Positions 33,336-41,793 of a DNA stretch of 64,000 nt are shown piece by piece. Source of the DNA: Alphaproteobacteria bacterium. GTDB lineage: Bacteria; Pseudomonadota; Alphaproteobacteria; Rhodobacterales; Rhodobacteraceae. The notes beneath the pieces were generated by a model. The model was not told the origin of the DNA and made no database searches. It saw only the letters and a list, made by a program, of their open reading frames with translations. The position numbers and the translations under genes were made by a program. Position 1 is the stretch's first letter, and the number at the start of each line of letters is the position of its first letter. The stretch covers positions 124,001 to 188,000 of the forward strand of contig JAUHVR010000001.1 in NCBI GenBank assembly GCA_030424865.1. Reading direction: 5' to 3'.

Positions 33336-33536
33336 ATGGCCCGGCTCGATTGGCCCGGGTTGATGCGTGCGGGGATGCGCGGGGCGGGTTTGAAACCTGA
33401 CGAGTTCTGGGCTCTGACCCCGGCGGAACTGCAGGTTCTTCTGCATGGAAGCCAAGCGACGCGGCCGATGGGCCGGGACAGATTGGCCGAGCTTGCGGCC
33501 GCCTTTCCTGATGATGATGACGGCCAGGAGCGATGA
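33336..33536 (+). CDS. GTA g10.1, second tail assembly chaperone-like protein
   Basis: Protein of 66 aa: MARLDWPGLMRAGMRGAGLKPDEFWALTPAELQVLLHGSQ..., the pattern of small phage proteins encoded between the tail chaperone and the tape measure (ALTPAEL helix). It is in frame with g10 and separated only by TAG; GAGG five bases before the ATG would allow re-initiation. By analogy with G and GT chaperones it may act with g10 on the tape measure. Confidence 0.8.
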   Translation: MARLDWPGLMRAGMRGAGLKPDEFWALTPAELQVLLHGSQATRPMGRDRLAELAAAFPDDDDGQER

Positions 33537-33539
33537 ACG

Positions 33540-34202
33540 ATGACGGATTTTGAAGACATCGAAGAACTTGATGAGCGCCTTTCCGATCTGGGCGGCAGTC
33601 TTGCGTCGACGGCAGAGCTCGCGGCGGCATTCGACGCCGAGATGCAGCGGATGCGCAACAGCCTGGCGGTGACGGGGCTGAGCATGGGTGACATGGAAAA
33701 GGCGATGACCGGAGGGTTGCGCAAGGCGATTGACGGTGTCGTGCTGGATGGCATGCGGTTGTCCGAAGCTCTGACGGTGCTGGCAGGCTCGATGGTCAAC
33801 GCGGCCTATCGTGCCGCGGTCGATCCGGTGGTTGATCATCTTGGCGGGATGTTCGCGGGGACCATGTCCAACTTGTTCGGCGGGATCGGCATGTTTGCCA
33901 ATGGTGCCGGGTTCGCGCAGGGGCGGGTCATGCCCTTTGCCTCGGGCGGTGTGATTTCCGGTGCGACGGCCTTTCCGATGCGGGGGGGCTTGGGCGTCAT
34001 GGGCGAGGCGGGGCCAGAAGCGATCATGCCTTTGACCCGTGGATCGGACGGAAAACTGGGCGTGCGTGCCGAAGGCGGTGGGCGGCCCGTGACCGTTGTG
34101 ATGAACATCACGACCCCCGACGTGCAGGGCTTCCGCCGATCGCAAAGCCAGATCGCCGCTCAGATGGGGCGCGCGCTGAGCGCTGGACGGCGCAATCTGT
34201 AA
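33540..34202 (+). CDS. orfg11: GTA g11, tail tape measure protein
   Basis: Protein of 220 aa, a very short tape measure that fits the short tail of GTA particles. It opens with helices (MTDFEDIEELDERLSDLGGSLASTAELAAAFDAEMQRM), has a hydrophobic middle (about 85-135, LFGGIGMFANGAG) and ends with PFASGGVISGATAFPMRGGLGVMGEAGPEAIMPLTRGSDGKLGV, a motif shared by tape measure C-termini. It starts 3 bases after g10.1. Confidence 0.92.
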   Translation: MTDFEDIEELDERLSDLGGSLASTAELAAAFDAEMQRMRNSLAVTGLSMGDMEKAMTGGLRKAIDGVVLDGMRLSEALTVLAGSMVNAAYRAAVDPVVDHLGGMFAGTMSNLFGGIGMFANGAGFAQGRVMPFASGGVISGATAFPMRGGLGVMGEAGPEAIMPLTRGSDGKLGVRAEGGGRPVTVVMNITTPDVQGFRRSQSQIAAQMGRALSAGRRNL

Positions 34203-34214
34203 GGAGGGATCGAG

Positions 34215-34847
34215 ATGGGATTTCACGAAGTGCGGTTCCCCGCAAACCTGAGTTTCGGATCTGTGGGCGGACCGGAACGGCGCACGGATATTGTCGCCCT
34301 GGCCAGTGGTTTTGAGGAACGCAATACGCCCTGGGCCCATTCGCGCCGGCGCTATGACGCGGGGCTTGGGCTGCGTTCCTTGGATGACATCGAGGCGTTG
34401 GTGTCCTTTTTCGAAGCTCGGCAAGGTCAGCTTTATGGGTTCCGCTGGAAAGACTGGTCGGACTACAAGTCTTGCCGCCCGTCTGAGGCACCCGCCTATG
34501 ACGATCAGGTGATTGCGACAGGAGACGGGGTGACGACCGAGTTCGGTCTGCTCAAATCCTATCCGTCCGGCGATCAGAGCTATGCCCGACCGGTGGTCAA
34601 GCCTGTCTCTGGAACCGTGCGTGTCGGCGTTCAATCCGTCGAACAGCAAGAGAGCATTGATTGGACAATTGATCTGGCGACGGGCCTAGTGACGTTCACG
34701 AACCCGCCCCTTGCCGGTGCCGTTGTCACGGCAGGGTTCGAGTTCGACGTGCCCGTGCGATTTGACACCGACCGCATTCAGACAAGCGTTGCCCGTTTCC
34801 AGGCCGGTGATGTTCCAAATGTTCCCGTGGTCGAGGTGCGGCTGTGA
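34215..34847 (+). CDS. orfg12: GTA g12, distal tail protein (DUF2460)
   Basis: Protein of 210 aa: MGFHEVRFPANLSFGSVGGPERRTDIVALASGFEERN, then ALVSFFEARQGQLYGFRWKDWSDYKS and a C-terminal AGFEFDVPVRFDTDRIQTSV, the DUF2460 signature. It forms the distal ring between tail tube and hub. AAGGAGGG precedes the ATG, and it overlaps g13 by 4 nt. Confidence 0.94.
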   Translation: MGFHEVRFPANLSFGSVGGPERRTDIVALASGFEERNTPWAHSRRRYDAGLGLRSLDDIEALVSFFEARQGQLYGFRWKDWSDYKSCRPSEAPAYDDQVIATGDGVTTEFGLLKSYPSGDQSYARPVVKPVSGTVRVGVQSVEQQESIDWTIDLATGLVTFTNPPLAGAVVTAGFEFDVPVRFDTDRIQTSVARFQAGDVPNVPVVEVRL

Positions 34848-35734
34848 CCGGGTTTGAGCCAGGATTGAAGGCGCACCTGGAAAGCGGGCTGACCACGGTG
34901 GCACGGGCCTGGGCAATAGAACGCTCTGACGGCGTGACCTTTGGGTTCACCGATCACGACCGCGATCTGAGCTTTGAAGGGATGTCCTTCAAGGCGGGAA
35001 CCGGGCTGACGGCGGCGGCTTTGCAGCAATCCACCGGTTTGTCTGTGGACAACACCGAGGCGCTGGGGGCCCTATCGGATGAGGCAATCACGGAAGCCGA
35101 TATTCTGTCAGGGCGGTTTGACGACGCGTCGGTGCGCGCCTGGCTGGTGAACTGGGCCGATGTTTCAGAGCGGCAGATGATCTTTCGCGGGTCCCTTGGC
35201 GATGTCGTACGGATCGACGGGGCCTTTCGCGCCGAGTTGCGCGGGTTGTCGGAAACCCTGAACCGTCCGATTGGACGTGTTTTTCAGAAGCCCTGCACTG
35301 CCGTCCTTGGCGACGCTTCATGTGGCTTCGACCTGACGACACCGGGGTATGCGCATGAAGGGGCGGTTGTCGGCGAAGAGGCATCGCGGGTTTTTGAACT
35401 TGGGGCGGTTTCGGGATTTGAACCAGGGTGGTTTCAACGCGGTCGACTGACGGTTTTGACCGGCGGTGCATCTGGTTTGTCGGGGGCGATCAAACGTGAC
35501 GTCCTGGATGCAACGGGGACAAGACGGTTGGAATTGTGGGAGCCTTTGCGGGCGAGTGTGGCTGTGGGCGACCTGGTGAGGATCGAGGCAGGTTGCGACA
35601 AGAGGTTCGAGACATGCCGGCTGAAGTTCAATAACGTTCTGAACTTTCAGGGGTTTCCAGACCTGCAAAGCGAAGATTGGATGATTGTGCATCCGACGGC
35701 CTCGTCCGCGACCAGCGGAGGCAGCCGCAGGTGA
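34844..35734 (+). CDS. orfg13: GTA g13, tail hub protein (DUF2163)
   Basis: Protein of 296 aa. The N-terminal part has GLTTVARAWAIERSDGVTFGFTDHDRDLSFEGMSFKAGTGLTAAALQQSTGLSVDNTEALGAL (DUF2163) and the C-terminal part has GCDKRFETCRLKFNNVLNFQGFPDLQSEDWM (phage BR0599-type) with conserved Cys. In the RcGTA particle this protein forms an iron-sulfur-bearing hub; the Cys at C148, C155, C271 and C276 (approximate) could serve that here. It overlaps g14 by 4 nt. Confidence 0.93.
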   Translation: MTGFEPGLKAHLESGLTTVARAWAIERSDGVTFGFTDHDRDLSFEGMSFKAGTGLTAAALQQSTGLSVDNTEALGALSDEAITEADILSGRFDDASVRAWLVNWADVSERQMIFRGSLGDVVRIDGAFRAELRGLSETLNRPIGRVFQKPCTAVLGDASCGFDLTTPGYAHEGAVVGEEASRVFELGAVSGFEPGWFQRGRLTVLTGGASGLSGAIKRDVLDATGTRRLELWEPLRASVAVGDLVRIEAGCDKRFETCRLKFNNVLNFQGFPDLQSEDWMIVHPTASSATSGGSRR

Positions 35735-36171
35735 CACGGTCTGAGCAGACAGTAGAGGCGGCGCGCCGTTGGTTGGGAACGCCCTATGTGCATCAGGCGT
35801 CTGTCCTGGGGGCCGGGTGCGATTGCCTTGGGCTGTTGCGCGGCGTCTGGCGTGAGATCGTCGGAGACGAACCCGAGGTGGTTCCGGCCTACACGCGTGA
35901 TTGGTCCGAGCCGCAACGGGATGAGCGACTTTGGCGGGCGGGTCTTCGGCACCTTGTGTCGAAGCCATTGGACGAAGTCGGTCGTGGTGACGTCTTGCTG
36001 TTCCGGATGCGCGAAGGATCCGTGGCCAAGCACGTTGGTCTGCAGGCCGAGATCGGGGACCACCCCACCTTTGTGCATGCCTATGACCGGCACGGCGTAA
36101 TCGAAAGCCCGCTTGGGCGGGCCTGGCATCGGCGCATTGTGGCGCGGTTTGCCTTTCCGCAAGGAGACTGA
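35731..36171 (+). CDS. orfg14: GTA g14, NlpC/P60-type tail cell-wall peptidase
   Basis: Protein of 146 aa starting at GTG 35731 within the GTGA overlap with g13; GGAGG lies upstream. RRWLGTPYVHQASVLGAGCDCLGLLRGVWRE holds the catalytic Cys, and KHVGLQAEIGDHPTFVHAY the catalytic His. It should cut cell-wall peptides of the recipient during DNA delivery. It lies between the hub gene and the large host-contact gene. Confidence 0.95.
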   Translation: MTRSEQTVEAARRWLGTPYVHQASVLGAGCDCLGLLRGVWREIVGDEPEVVPAYTRDWSEPQRDERLWRAGLRHLVSKPLDEVGRGDVLLFRMREGSVAKHVGLQAEIGDHPTFVHAYDRHGVIESPLGRAWHRRIVARFAFPQGD

Positions 36172-36174
36172 CGG

Positions 36175-39100
36175 ATGGCGACACTTGTTTTGGGAGCGGT
36201 AGGGGCGGCCGTCGGGTCATCGATTGGTGGCACTGTTGCGGGCTTGTCAGCGGCCGTGGTGGGCCGTTTTGCAGGCGCGACCGTAGGACGGGCCATAGAC
36301 CAGCAGTTGCTGGGTCAGGGCTCGGACGCGTTGGAGACGGGCCGGCTTGACCGGCTGCGGCTGACCGGCGTGGGCGAGGGTGAACCGATTGCGCAGGTCT
36401 ATGGGCGCATGCGGGTCGGCGGTCACGTTATCTGGGCCACGCATTTCGAAGAACACGTCGCCAAGACGGGTGGAGGCAAGGGGACGGCGTCAAAGCCGAG
36501 GGTCGACACTTACTCGTATTCCATCAGTCTGGCGCTTGCGGTCTGTGAAGGCGAAATCACGGGCATCAACCGCGTCTGGGCGGACGGGGCCGAACTGGCG
36601 CTGAGCGATTTGAACATGCGCGTGCACACGGGCAGCGCGACACAGGCGCCCGACCCCAAGATCGAGGCCGTCGAGGGCGCTGGCATGGTGCCGGCCTATC
36701 GCGGTACGGCATATGTGGTGATCGAGGACCTGATGCTGGGGCAGTTCGGGAACCGGGTGCCGCAATTCAGTTTCGAAGTCACACGCCCTGCGCAAAACGA
36801 TCCGATGGACGTGCCAGACCTGGTACAGGGTGTTGCCTTGATGCCGGGCAGCGGAGAATACTCGCTGGCCACTGAGCCAGTTCTGTTCGACTACGGGCAT
36901 GGGTCTTCGACGCTGGCAAATGTGAACACCCCGCAGGCAGTGCCCGATTTGGAAGTCTCGCTTCGGCATTTGCAGGACGAGTTGCCGAATTGCGGTGCGG
37001 TCTCCTTGATTGTCAGCTGGTTCGGCGATGATCTGAGATGCGGGCGATGCACATTGCGACCCAAGGTCGAGCAGCAGGCGTTTGACGGTGATCTGCCCTG
37101 GCAGGTTTCCGGCGAGACACGCGCATCTGCCAGCGTCGTTCCCGCAGGTGAAGACGGTGCCCCGATATACGGCGGAACGCCTTCGGATGGTGCTGTTGTT
37201 CAAGCCATAAGCCGTATGGCGGCATTGGGCCAGGAGGTGATGTTTTATCCGTTTATCCTGATGGAACAACTGGAGGGGAACGGGCTTGAAGATCCCTGGA
37301 CGGGTGACGATGACCAGCCGGTCTTGCCCTGGCGGGGGCGGATCACCCTGGATGCGGCGCCGGGTCAGACGGGCTCGACGGGTGGAACAGCGGCAGCGGA
37401 AATCGAGGTCGATGGCTTTTTCGGGACGGCCTCTGCTGCGGATTTTGCCGTCGTAGATGGTGCGGTGGTCTACACCGGCCCCAATGAGTGGAGCTATCGT
37501 CGTTTCATTTTGCACAATGCGGCGCTGTGCGTCGCGGGCGGTGGTGTGTCTGCCTTTTGCATCGGATCAGAGATGCGCGGGTTGACGCAGATCCGCGGCG
37601 CGACAGGTTTTCCGGCCGTCCAGCATTTGCGCGATCTGGCGTCCGAGGTGCGGGCGCTTTTGGGGCCGGACACCAAGATCGGCTATGCAGCGGATTGGTC
37701 CGAGTACTTTGGCTATCACCCGCAGGACGGGTCGGGCGATGTCTATTTTCATCTTGATCCGCTTTGGGCGGACGACGATATCGATTTTGTCGGCATCGAC
37801 AACTACATGCCGCTGTCGGATTGGCGGGACGGCGACGATCATGCGGATGCCGAGTGGGGAACGATCTATGATCTGGAATATCTGACCTCGAACGTTGCGG
37901 GCGGCGAGGGGTATGACTGGTACTACCCAAGTGAAAATGCCCGAAACACCCAACAGCGCGCGCCGATCACGGACGGACAGCATGGCGAGCCCTGGGTCTT
38001 TCGCTACAAGGATCTGCGCAACTGGTGGAGCCAGCGGCATCACGAACGCACAGGCGGCGTGCGGTCGGAAACGCCCACAGACTGGGTGCCGCAATCCAAG
38101 CCCATCTGGATGACCGAGCTGGGGTGCGCCGCGATCGACAAGGGTACCAATCAGCCGAACAAGTTCTTGGATCCGAAATCCTCGGAAAGCAGTTTGCCGT
38201 ATTATTCCAACGGGTTGCGGGACGAATCGATGCAGATGCAATATCTGCGCGCCGTCCTGGGGTACTGGAGCGCGCCCGAGAACAATCCGATTTCCGAAGA
38301 AACTGGCGAACCTATGGTGGATCTGTCGCGGGCCTTTGTCTGGGCCTGGGACGCGCGACCCTATCCGTGGTTTCCCGGCAACGAGACGCTGTGGTCTGAC
38401 GGGCCAAATTATCGGCGCGGGCATTGGATCACGGGTCGGGCCTCGGGGCGACGGTTGGCCTCGGTCGTGGCGGAAATCTGTGAGCGGTCTGGTCTTGTTG
38501 ACTATGATGTCAGCCAGTTGCACGGGTTTGTCCGGGGTTATGTCGTTGACCGCGTGTCAGATGCACGGCGGGCGCTGCAACCCCTGATGCTGGCCTACGG
38601 GTTTGACGCTCTTGAGCGGGACGGCGTCCTGCGGTTTCAGATGCGCAAGGGTACGCCCGTGGGCACGGTCAGTCGCGATGATCTGGCGCAAAGCGACGAA
38701 TTGGACGGAGACCTGGAAGAGCGCCGTACCGGCGAGGCAGAGCTGGCGGGGCGGGTTCGGGTCGAGTTTGCCGAGGCCGACGCCAGTTTCGAGGCCGCAG
38801 AGGTCGAGGCGGTGTTGCCTGACGATGCGACACATGCGGTGTCCACGACCACGTTGCCGCTGGTGTTGACCCGGGCCGAAGGGCACCAGATTTCCGAAAG
38901 GTGGTTGGCAGAATCGCGCGTCTCGCGTGATGCGTTTCGGTTTGCACTGCCGCCGTCCTGGACGCATGTCGGTGCTGGCGACCACATTTCGGTGCAGCGC
39001 CCCGAGGGTGAGGTTCTGGCGCGGGTCGACCGGGTCGAGATGGGCACCATGCGCATGATCGAGGCGGTTCGCGTTGAGCCGGATGTCTACTTGCCCGCCG

Positions 39101-40077
39101 AATTTCCGGATCAGGCGGCGCGGCTCGAAGCATTCGTTCCCGCCGTTCCCGTCTTGCCGCTCTTTATGGATCTGCCGTTGATGTCTGGCAACGAGGTGCC
39201 CCACGCGCCTCACCTTGCCTTGACCTCGGACCCCTGGCCGGGCTCGGTCGCGGTCTTGGATGCGCCTACGGATGCGGATTACGAGCTGAACCAGATCATG
39301 GCCGCCCGGTCTTCGGTCGGGGTGACCGAGACGCCGATGTTTGCCGCTCCGTCCGGGCGGATCGACCGGGGCGATGCGGTGCAGGTTCGGATGCTGTCGG
39401 GCAGCCTGGCCTCGGTCAGTGACGAGGTGTTCCTTGCCGGCGGTAACCTGTTCGCGATCGGGGATGGCACGCCGGACGGTTGGGAGGTGTTTCAGGCACG
39501 GGACGCGCAACTGGCAGGTGAGAGCACTTGGTTCCTGAGCCACAGGCTGCGTGGCCAGTTCGGTACCGAAGGGCAGATGCAGGCGGCCTGGCCTGCAGGC
39601 TCTTTGGTGGTGGCGCTGGATGGCGTGCCGCAGCAGATCGAGCTTGCGGCGGCGCTTCGCGGCGTGTCGCGGCACTACCGGATTGGTCCAGCGCGGCGGC
39701 CCTTTGACGATCCGAGTTATGTGCATCGACAACACGCCTTTGTCGGTATCGGATTACGGCCATATAGCCCGGTGCATCTGAGGGTTCAGGACAACGCGGG
39801 GGATTTGTCCTTTACCTGGATCCGGCGGACGCGGATCGATGGTGATGCCTGGGAGCCAGAGGCTGTGCCTCTGGGAGAGTTGAACGAGACCTACCGCGTC
39901 CGTGTCATGCAAGGGCAGGTCGTTGTGCGCGAGGTGCAGGTTTCGACGCCGTCTTGGGTGTATGGCGCAAGCATCCGGTCCCAGGATGCCCTGACGTCCG
40001 GAGCGCGTGTGACGGTGGCCCAGATCTCGGACCTCTTTGGTCCGGGCGCGGAGGTCGAACTTGATCTGCCCGCATGA
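36175..40077 (+). CDS. orfg15: GTA g15, megatron/host-contact baseplate protein
   Basis: Protein of 1300 aa, the largest of the cluster. The N-terminal glycine/alanine-rich helix (ATLVLGAVGAAVGSSIGGTVAGLSAAVVGRFAGATVGRAIDQ) could insert into or cross a membrane. A TIM-barrel domain of the GTA glycoside-hydrolase-like type spans about residues 440-740 (DFVGIDNYMPLSDWRDG, PIWMTELGCAAIDKGTNQPNKF). A phage-tail/GDP-hub-type region follows (about 750-1000, VDYDVSQLHGFVRGYVVDRVSDARRALQPLMLAYGF), then beta-rich domains to the end. It contacts the recipient surface. A 3-nt gap separates it from g14, and it overlaps the next gene by 4 nt. Confidence 0.95.
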   Translation: MATLVLGAVGAAVGSSIGGTVAGLSAAVVGRFAGATVGRAIDQQLLGQGSDALETGRLDRLRLTGVGEGEPIAQVYGRMRVGGHVIWATHFEEHVAKTGGGKGTASKPRVDTYSYSISLALAVCEGEITGINRVWADGAELALSDLNMRVHTGSATQAPDPKIEAVEGAGMVPAYRGTAYVVIEDLMLGQFGNRVPQFSFEVTRPAQNDPMDVPDLVQGVALMPGSGEYSLATEPVLFDYGHGSSTLANVNTPQAVPDLEVSLRHLQDELPNCGAVSLIVSWFGDDLRCGRCTLRPKVEQQAFDGDLPWQVSGETRASASVVPAGEDGAPIYGGTPSDGAVVQAISRMAALGQEVMFYPFILMEQLEGNGLEDPWTGDDDQPVLPWRGRITLDAAPGQTGSTGGTAAAEIEVDGFFGTASAADFAVVDGAVVYTGPNEWSYRRFILHNAALCVAGGGVSAFCIGSEMRGLTQIRGATGFPAVQHLRDLASEVRALLGPDTKIGYAADWSEYFGYHPQDGSGDVYFHLDPLWADDDIDFVGIDNYMPLSDWRDGDDHADAEWGTIYDLEYLTSNVAGGEGYDWYYPSENARNTQQRAPITDGQHGEPWVFRYKDLRNWWSQRHHERTGGVRSETPTDWVPQSKPIWMTELGCAAIDKGTNQPNKFLDPKSSESSLPYYSNGLRDESMQMQYLRAVLGYWSAPENNPISEETGEPMVDLSRAFVWAWDARPYPWFPGNETLWSDGPNYRRGHWITGRASGRRLASVVAEICERSGLVDYDVSQLHGFVRGYVVDRVSDARRALQPLMLAYGFDALERDGVLRFQMRKGTPVGTVSRDDLAQSDELDGDLEERRTGEAELAGRVRVEFAEADASFEAAEVEAVLPDDATHAVSTTTLPLVLTRAEGHQISERWLAESRVSRDAFRFALPPSWTHVGAGDHISVQRPEGEVLARVDRVEMGTMRMIEAVRVEPDVYLPAEFPDQAARLEAFVPAVPVLPLFMDLPLMSGNEVPHAPHLALTSDPWPGSVAVLDAPTDADYELNQIMAARSSVGVTETPMFAAPSGRIDRGDAVQVRMLSGSLASVSDEVFLAGGNLFAIGDGTPDGWEVFQARDAQLAGESTWFLSHRLRGQFGTEGQMQAAWPAGSLVVALDGVPQQIELAAALRGVSRHYRIGPARRPFDDPSYVHRQHAFVGIGLRPYSPVHLRVQDNAGDLSFTWIRRTRIDGDAWEPEAVPLGELNETYRVRVMQGQVVVREVQVSTPSWVYGASIRSQDALTSGARVTVAQISDLFGPGAEVELDLPA

Positions 40078-40358
40078 GGCCGGTGTTGCACGGCGACCTG
40101 AGCTTTGCAGCGCGTGCCCTGCTGGCTGCGCCTGCGGACGGACGTCAGGATCTGGCCGATCGCATGATAGACGAGGCCTGCGCGGCGTATCTTCATCTGC
40201 GGCGCACAGGGCGGGTTCACCCGATCTGGGGCACCGGCAGCCTGATGACCAGCGCCCGCCGTTTCGAGCTGGCGCATGAGCCGCGGCTTGACGACCCGGA
40301 TTATGCAGCCTGCCTGATCACGGTCCTGCAACGCGTGTTGGCACGGCGTTCAGCCTGA
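40074..40358 (+). CDS. Small protein coupled to GTA g15, function unknown
   Basis: Protein of 94 aa coupled to g15 by an ATGA overlap. MRPVLHGDLSFAARALLAAPADGRQDLADRMIDEACAAYLHLRRTGRVHPIWGTGSLMTSA... is helical, with a conserved-looking HPIWGTGSLMTSA segment. Genes of this size and position trail g15 in related genomes, as I recall, so it probably belongs to the GTA transcript. It overlaps the convergent DksA-like gene by 9 nt. Confidence 0.7.
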   Translation: MRPVLHGDLSFAARALLAAPADGRQDLADRMIDEACAAYLHLRRTGRVHPIWGTGSLMTSARRFELAHEPRLDDPDYAACLITVLQRVLARRSA

Positions 40359-40688
40359 GGCACAGCTGATGCAGCGCGTTGCGGTGGGATCAAGTTCAAG
40401 ACGCTTGGTCGCGATCGGGTCGCCACAATCGTCACACCAGCCAAAGTCATCTTCGGCGATCCGGGTCAGGGCCGCCCTCAATCCGGCGCGCAGGGCGTTT
40501 CGGCGCGCCTGCGTTGCCTGCGCCATGGCCTGCGATTGCAACGCATCCATCCGGCTGAGGCGGCCGACCGATTGCTGATCCAATGTCACAACGGATTGTC
40601 CCTCTTTGCCTAGCACATCCTCGGCATCCAGGTCCTCCAGTCGTGCCTCGATCAAGGCGCGGAAGCGTTGTGCCTCGGACTCATTCAT
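40350..40688 (-). CDS. DksA/TraR-type zinc-finger protein
   Basis: Protein of 112 aa, MNESEAQRFRALIEARLEDLDAEDVLG..., from the Met at 40688 with GAGGGG upstream. A coiled-coil (about 1-75) leads to WCDDCGDPIATKRLELDPTATRCISC, a C4 zinc finger of the DksA C-terminal type. DksA-like proteins enter the RNA polymerase secondary channel. The canonical coiled-coil tip Asp-x-x-Asp-Ala is not clear here, so it is a DksA-like paralogue rather than certain DksA. It is divergent from cysE. Confidence 0.85.
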   Translation of the reverse strand: MNESEAQRFRALIEARLEDLDAEDVLGKEGQSVVTLDQQSVGRLSRMDALQSQAMAQATQARRNALRAGLRAALTRIAEDDFGWCDDCGDPIATKRLELDPTATRCISCASG

Positions 40689-40771
40689 TTTGGCGATCCC
40701 CTCAATCACATGATTGCGTTTCCCGTCTGACACCCTATCTGCTATACACCGTTGGACAAAGGAGAGTTCAG

Positions 40772-41575
40772 ATGGCTGAAACACGCGCCAAGATAGCCGA
40801 GCTTGATCCGGTCTGGGCCCGGATCGTGACCGAGGCAGAACAGGCTGTTGTCGACGAGCCGCTGCTGGGCGGATTGGTCCACAGCTCGGTGTTGCACCAC
40901 CCGACCATCGAGCGGGCGCTGGGATACCGGATTTCGCTGAAACTGGCCTCGGGCGAGATGTCCGAGCAGATCCTGCGCGAAATCTGTGACGAGGCCTATG
41001 CCGCGGACCCGTCGCTGGCGCTGTCGGCCCGGGCTGACATCGTGGCGGTCTACGAGCGTGACCCGGCCTGCCATCGGTTCCTGCAGCCGCTGATGTTCTT
41101 CAAGGGGTTTCAGGCGATCCAGACCTACCGAGTGGCCAATTGGCTGTGGCGGCAGGGACGCAAGGATCTGGCCTATTTCTTCCAGATGCGGTGTTCCGAG
41201 GTGTTTGGGATCGACATTCACCCGGCCGCGAGGATTGGCAAGGGGATCATGATCGACCACGCGCACTCGATCGTCATCGGGGAAACGGCCGTGGTGGGCG
41301 ACAATGTCTCGATGCTGCATTCGGTGACGCTGGGCGGCACCGGCAAGGAAGAGGAAGATCGCCATCCCAAGATCGGCGACGGCGTGCTGATTGGCGCGGG
41401 TGCCAAGGTGCTGGGCAATATCAAGGTGGGCAACTGCTCGCGTATTGCTGCGGGCTCTGTGGTGCTGCACGAGGTTCCGCCGTGCAAGACTGTGGCGGGC
41501 GTGCCGGCCAAGATTGTGGGCGAGGCGGGCTGTGATCAGCCTTCAGTCAGCATGGACCAGTTGCTGGGCAAATAG
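40772..41575 (+). CDS. cysE: Serine O-acetyltransferase
   Basis: First step of cysteine synthesis: acetyl-CoA and L-serine to O-acetylserine. It has 267 aa from the ATG at 40772 (GGAGAG upstream; a much longer open frame is spurious). The N-terminal helical domain is MAETRAKIAELDPVWARIVTEAEQAV...; the left-handed beta-helix shows IDIHPAARIGKGIMIDHAHSIVIGETAVVGDNVSMLHSVTLGGTGK with the catalytic His/Asp, and IGAGAKVLGNIKVG. Placement next to the GTA cluster is a conserved feature of this family of bacteria, from memory. Confidence 0.96.
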   Translation: MAETRAKIAELDPVWARIVTEAEQAVVDEPLLGGLVHSSVLHHPTIERALGYRISLKLASGEMSEQILREICDEAYAADPSLALSARADIVAVYERDPACHRFLQPLMFFKGFQAIQTYRVANWLWRQGRKDLAYFFQMRCSEVFGIDIHPAARIGKGIMIDHAHSIVIGETAVVGDNVSMLHSVTLGGTGKEEEDRHPKIGDGVLIGAGAKVLGNIKVGNCSRIAAGSVVLHEVPPCKTVAGVPAKIVGEAGCDQPSVSMDQLLGK

Positions 41576-41600
41576 AGCGCAGACCGACGTTGATGACATG

Positions 41601-41631
41601 GGGCGTGCAGGGGACTGCGCGCCCTTTTTGT
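41601..41631 (+). terminator. Terminator of cysE
   Basis: GGGCGTGCAG pairs with CTGCGCGCCC (one G-T) over a GGGA loop, followed by TTTTTG. It lies 26 bases past the stop. Confidence 0.85.
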
Positions 41632-41793
41632 TTGGCCAACCTTTCCCTTCAATAATTTCTTGCTTTGTGCCGGGTCCCGCACAACACTTGATCACATAAC
41701 GATCTTTACCGTTCCGGCGGGTCGTTGTGGCAGCGCCGGGCCGGAAGACCCCATTTCAAGTGATTGATAAAAAATCAAAAAAGGGAGGGCAAC

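Noticed and set aside
32259-34649. Reverse open frame of 796 codons across GTA tail genes
   Set aside because: It is antisense to seven well-supported GTA genes and shows no domain or signal, only high-GC composition.
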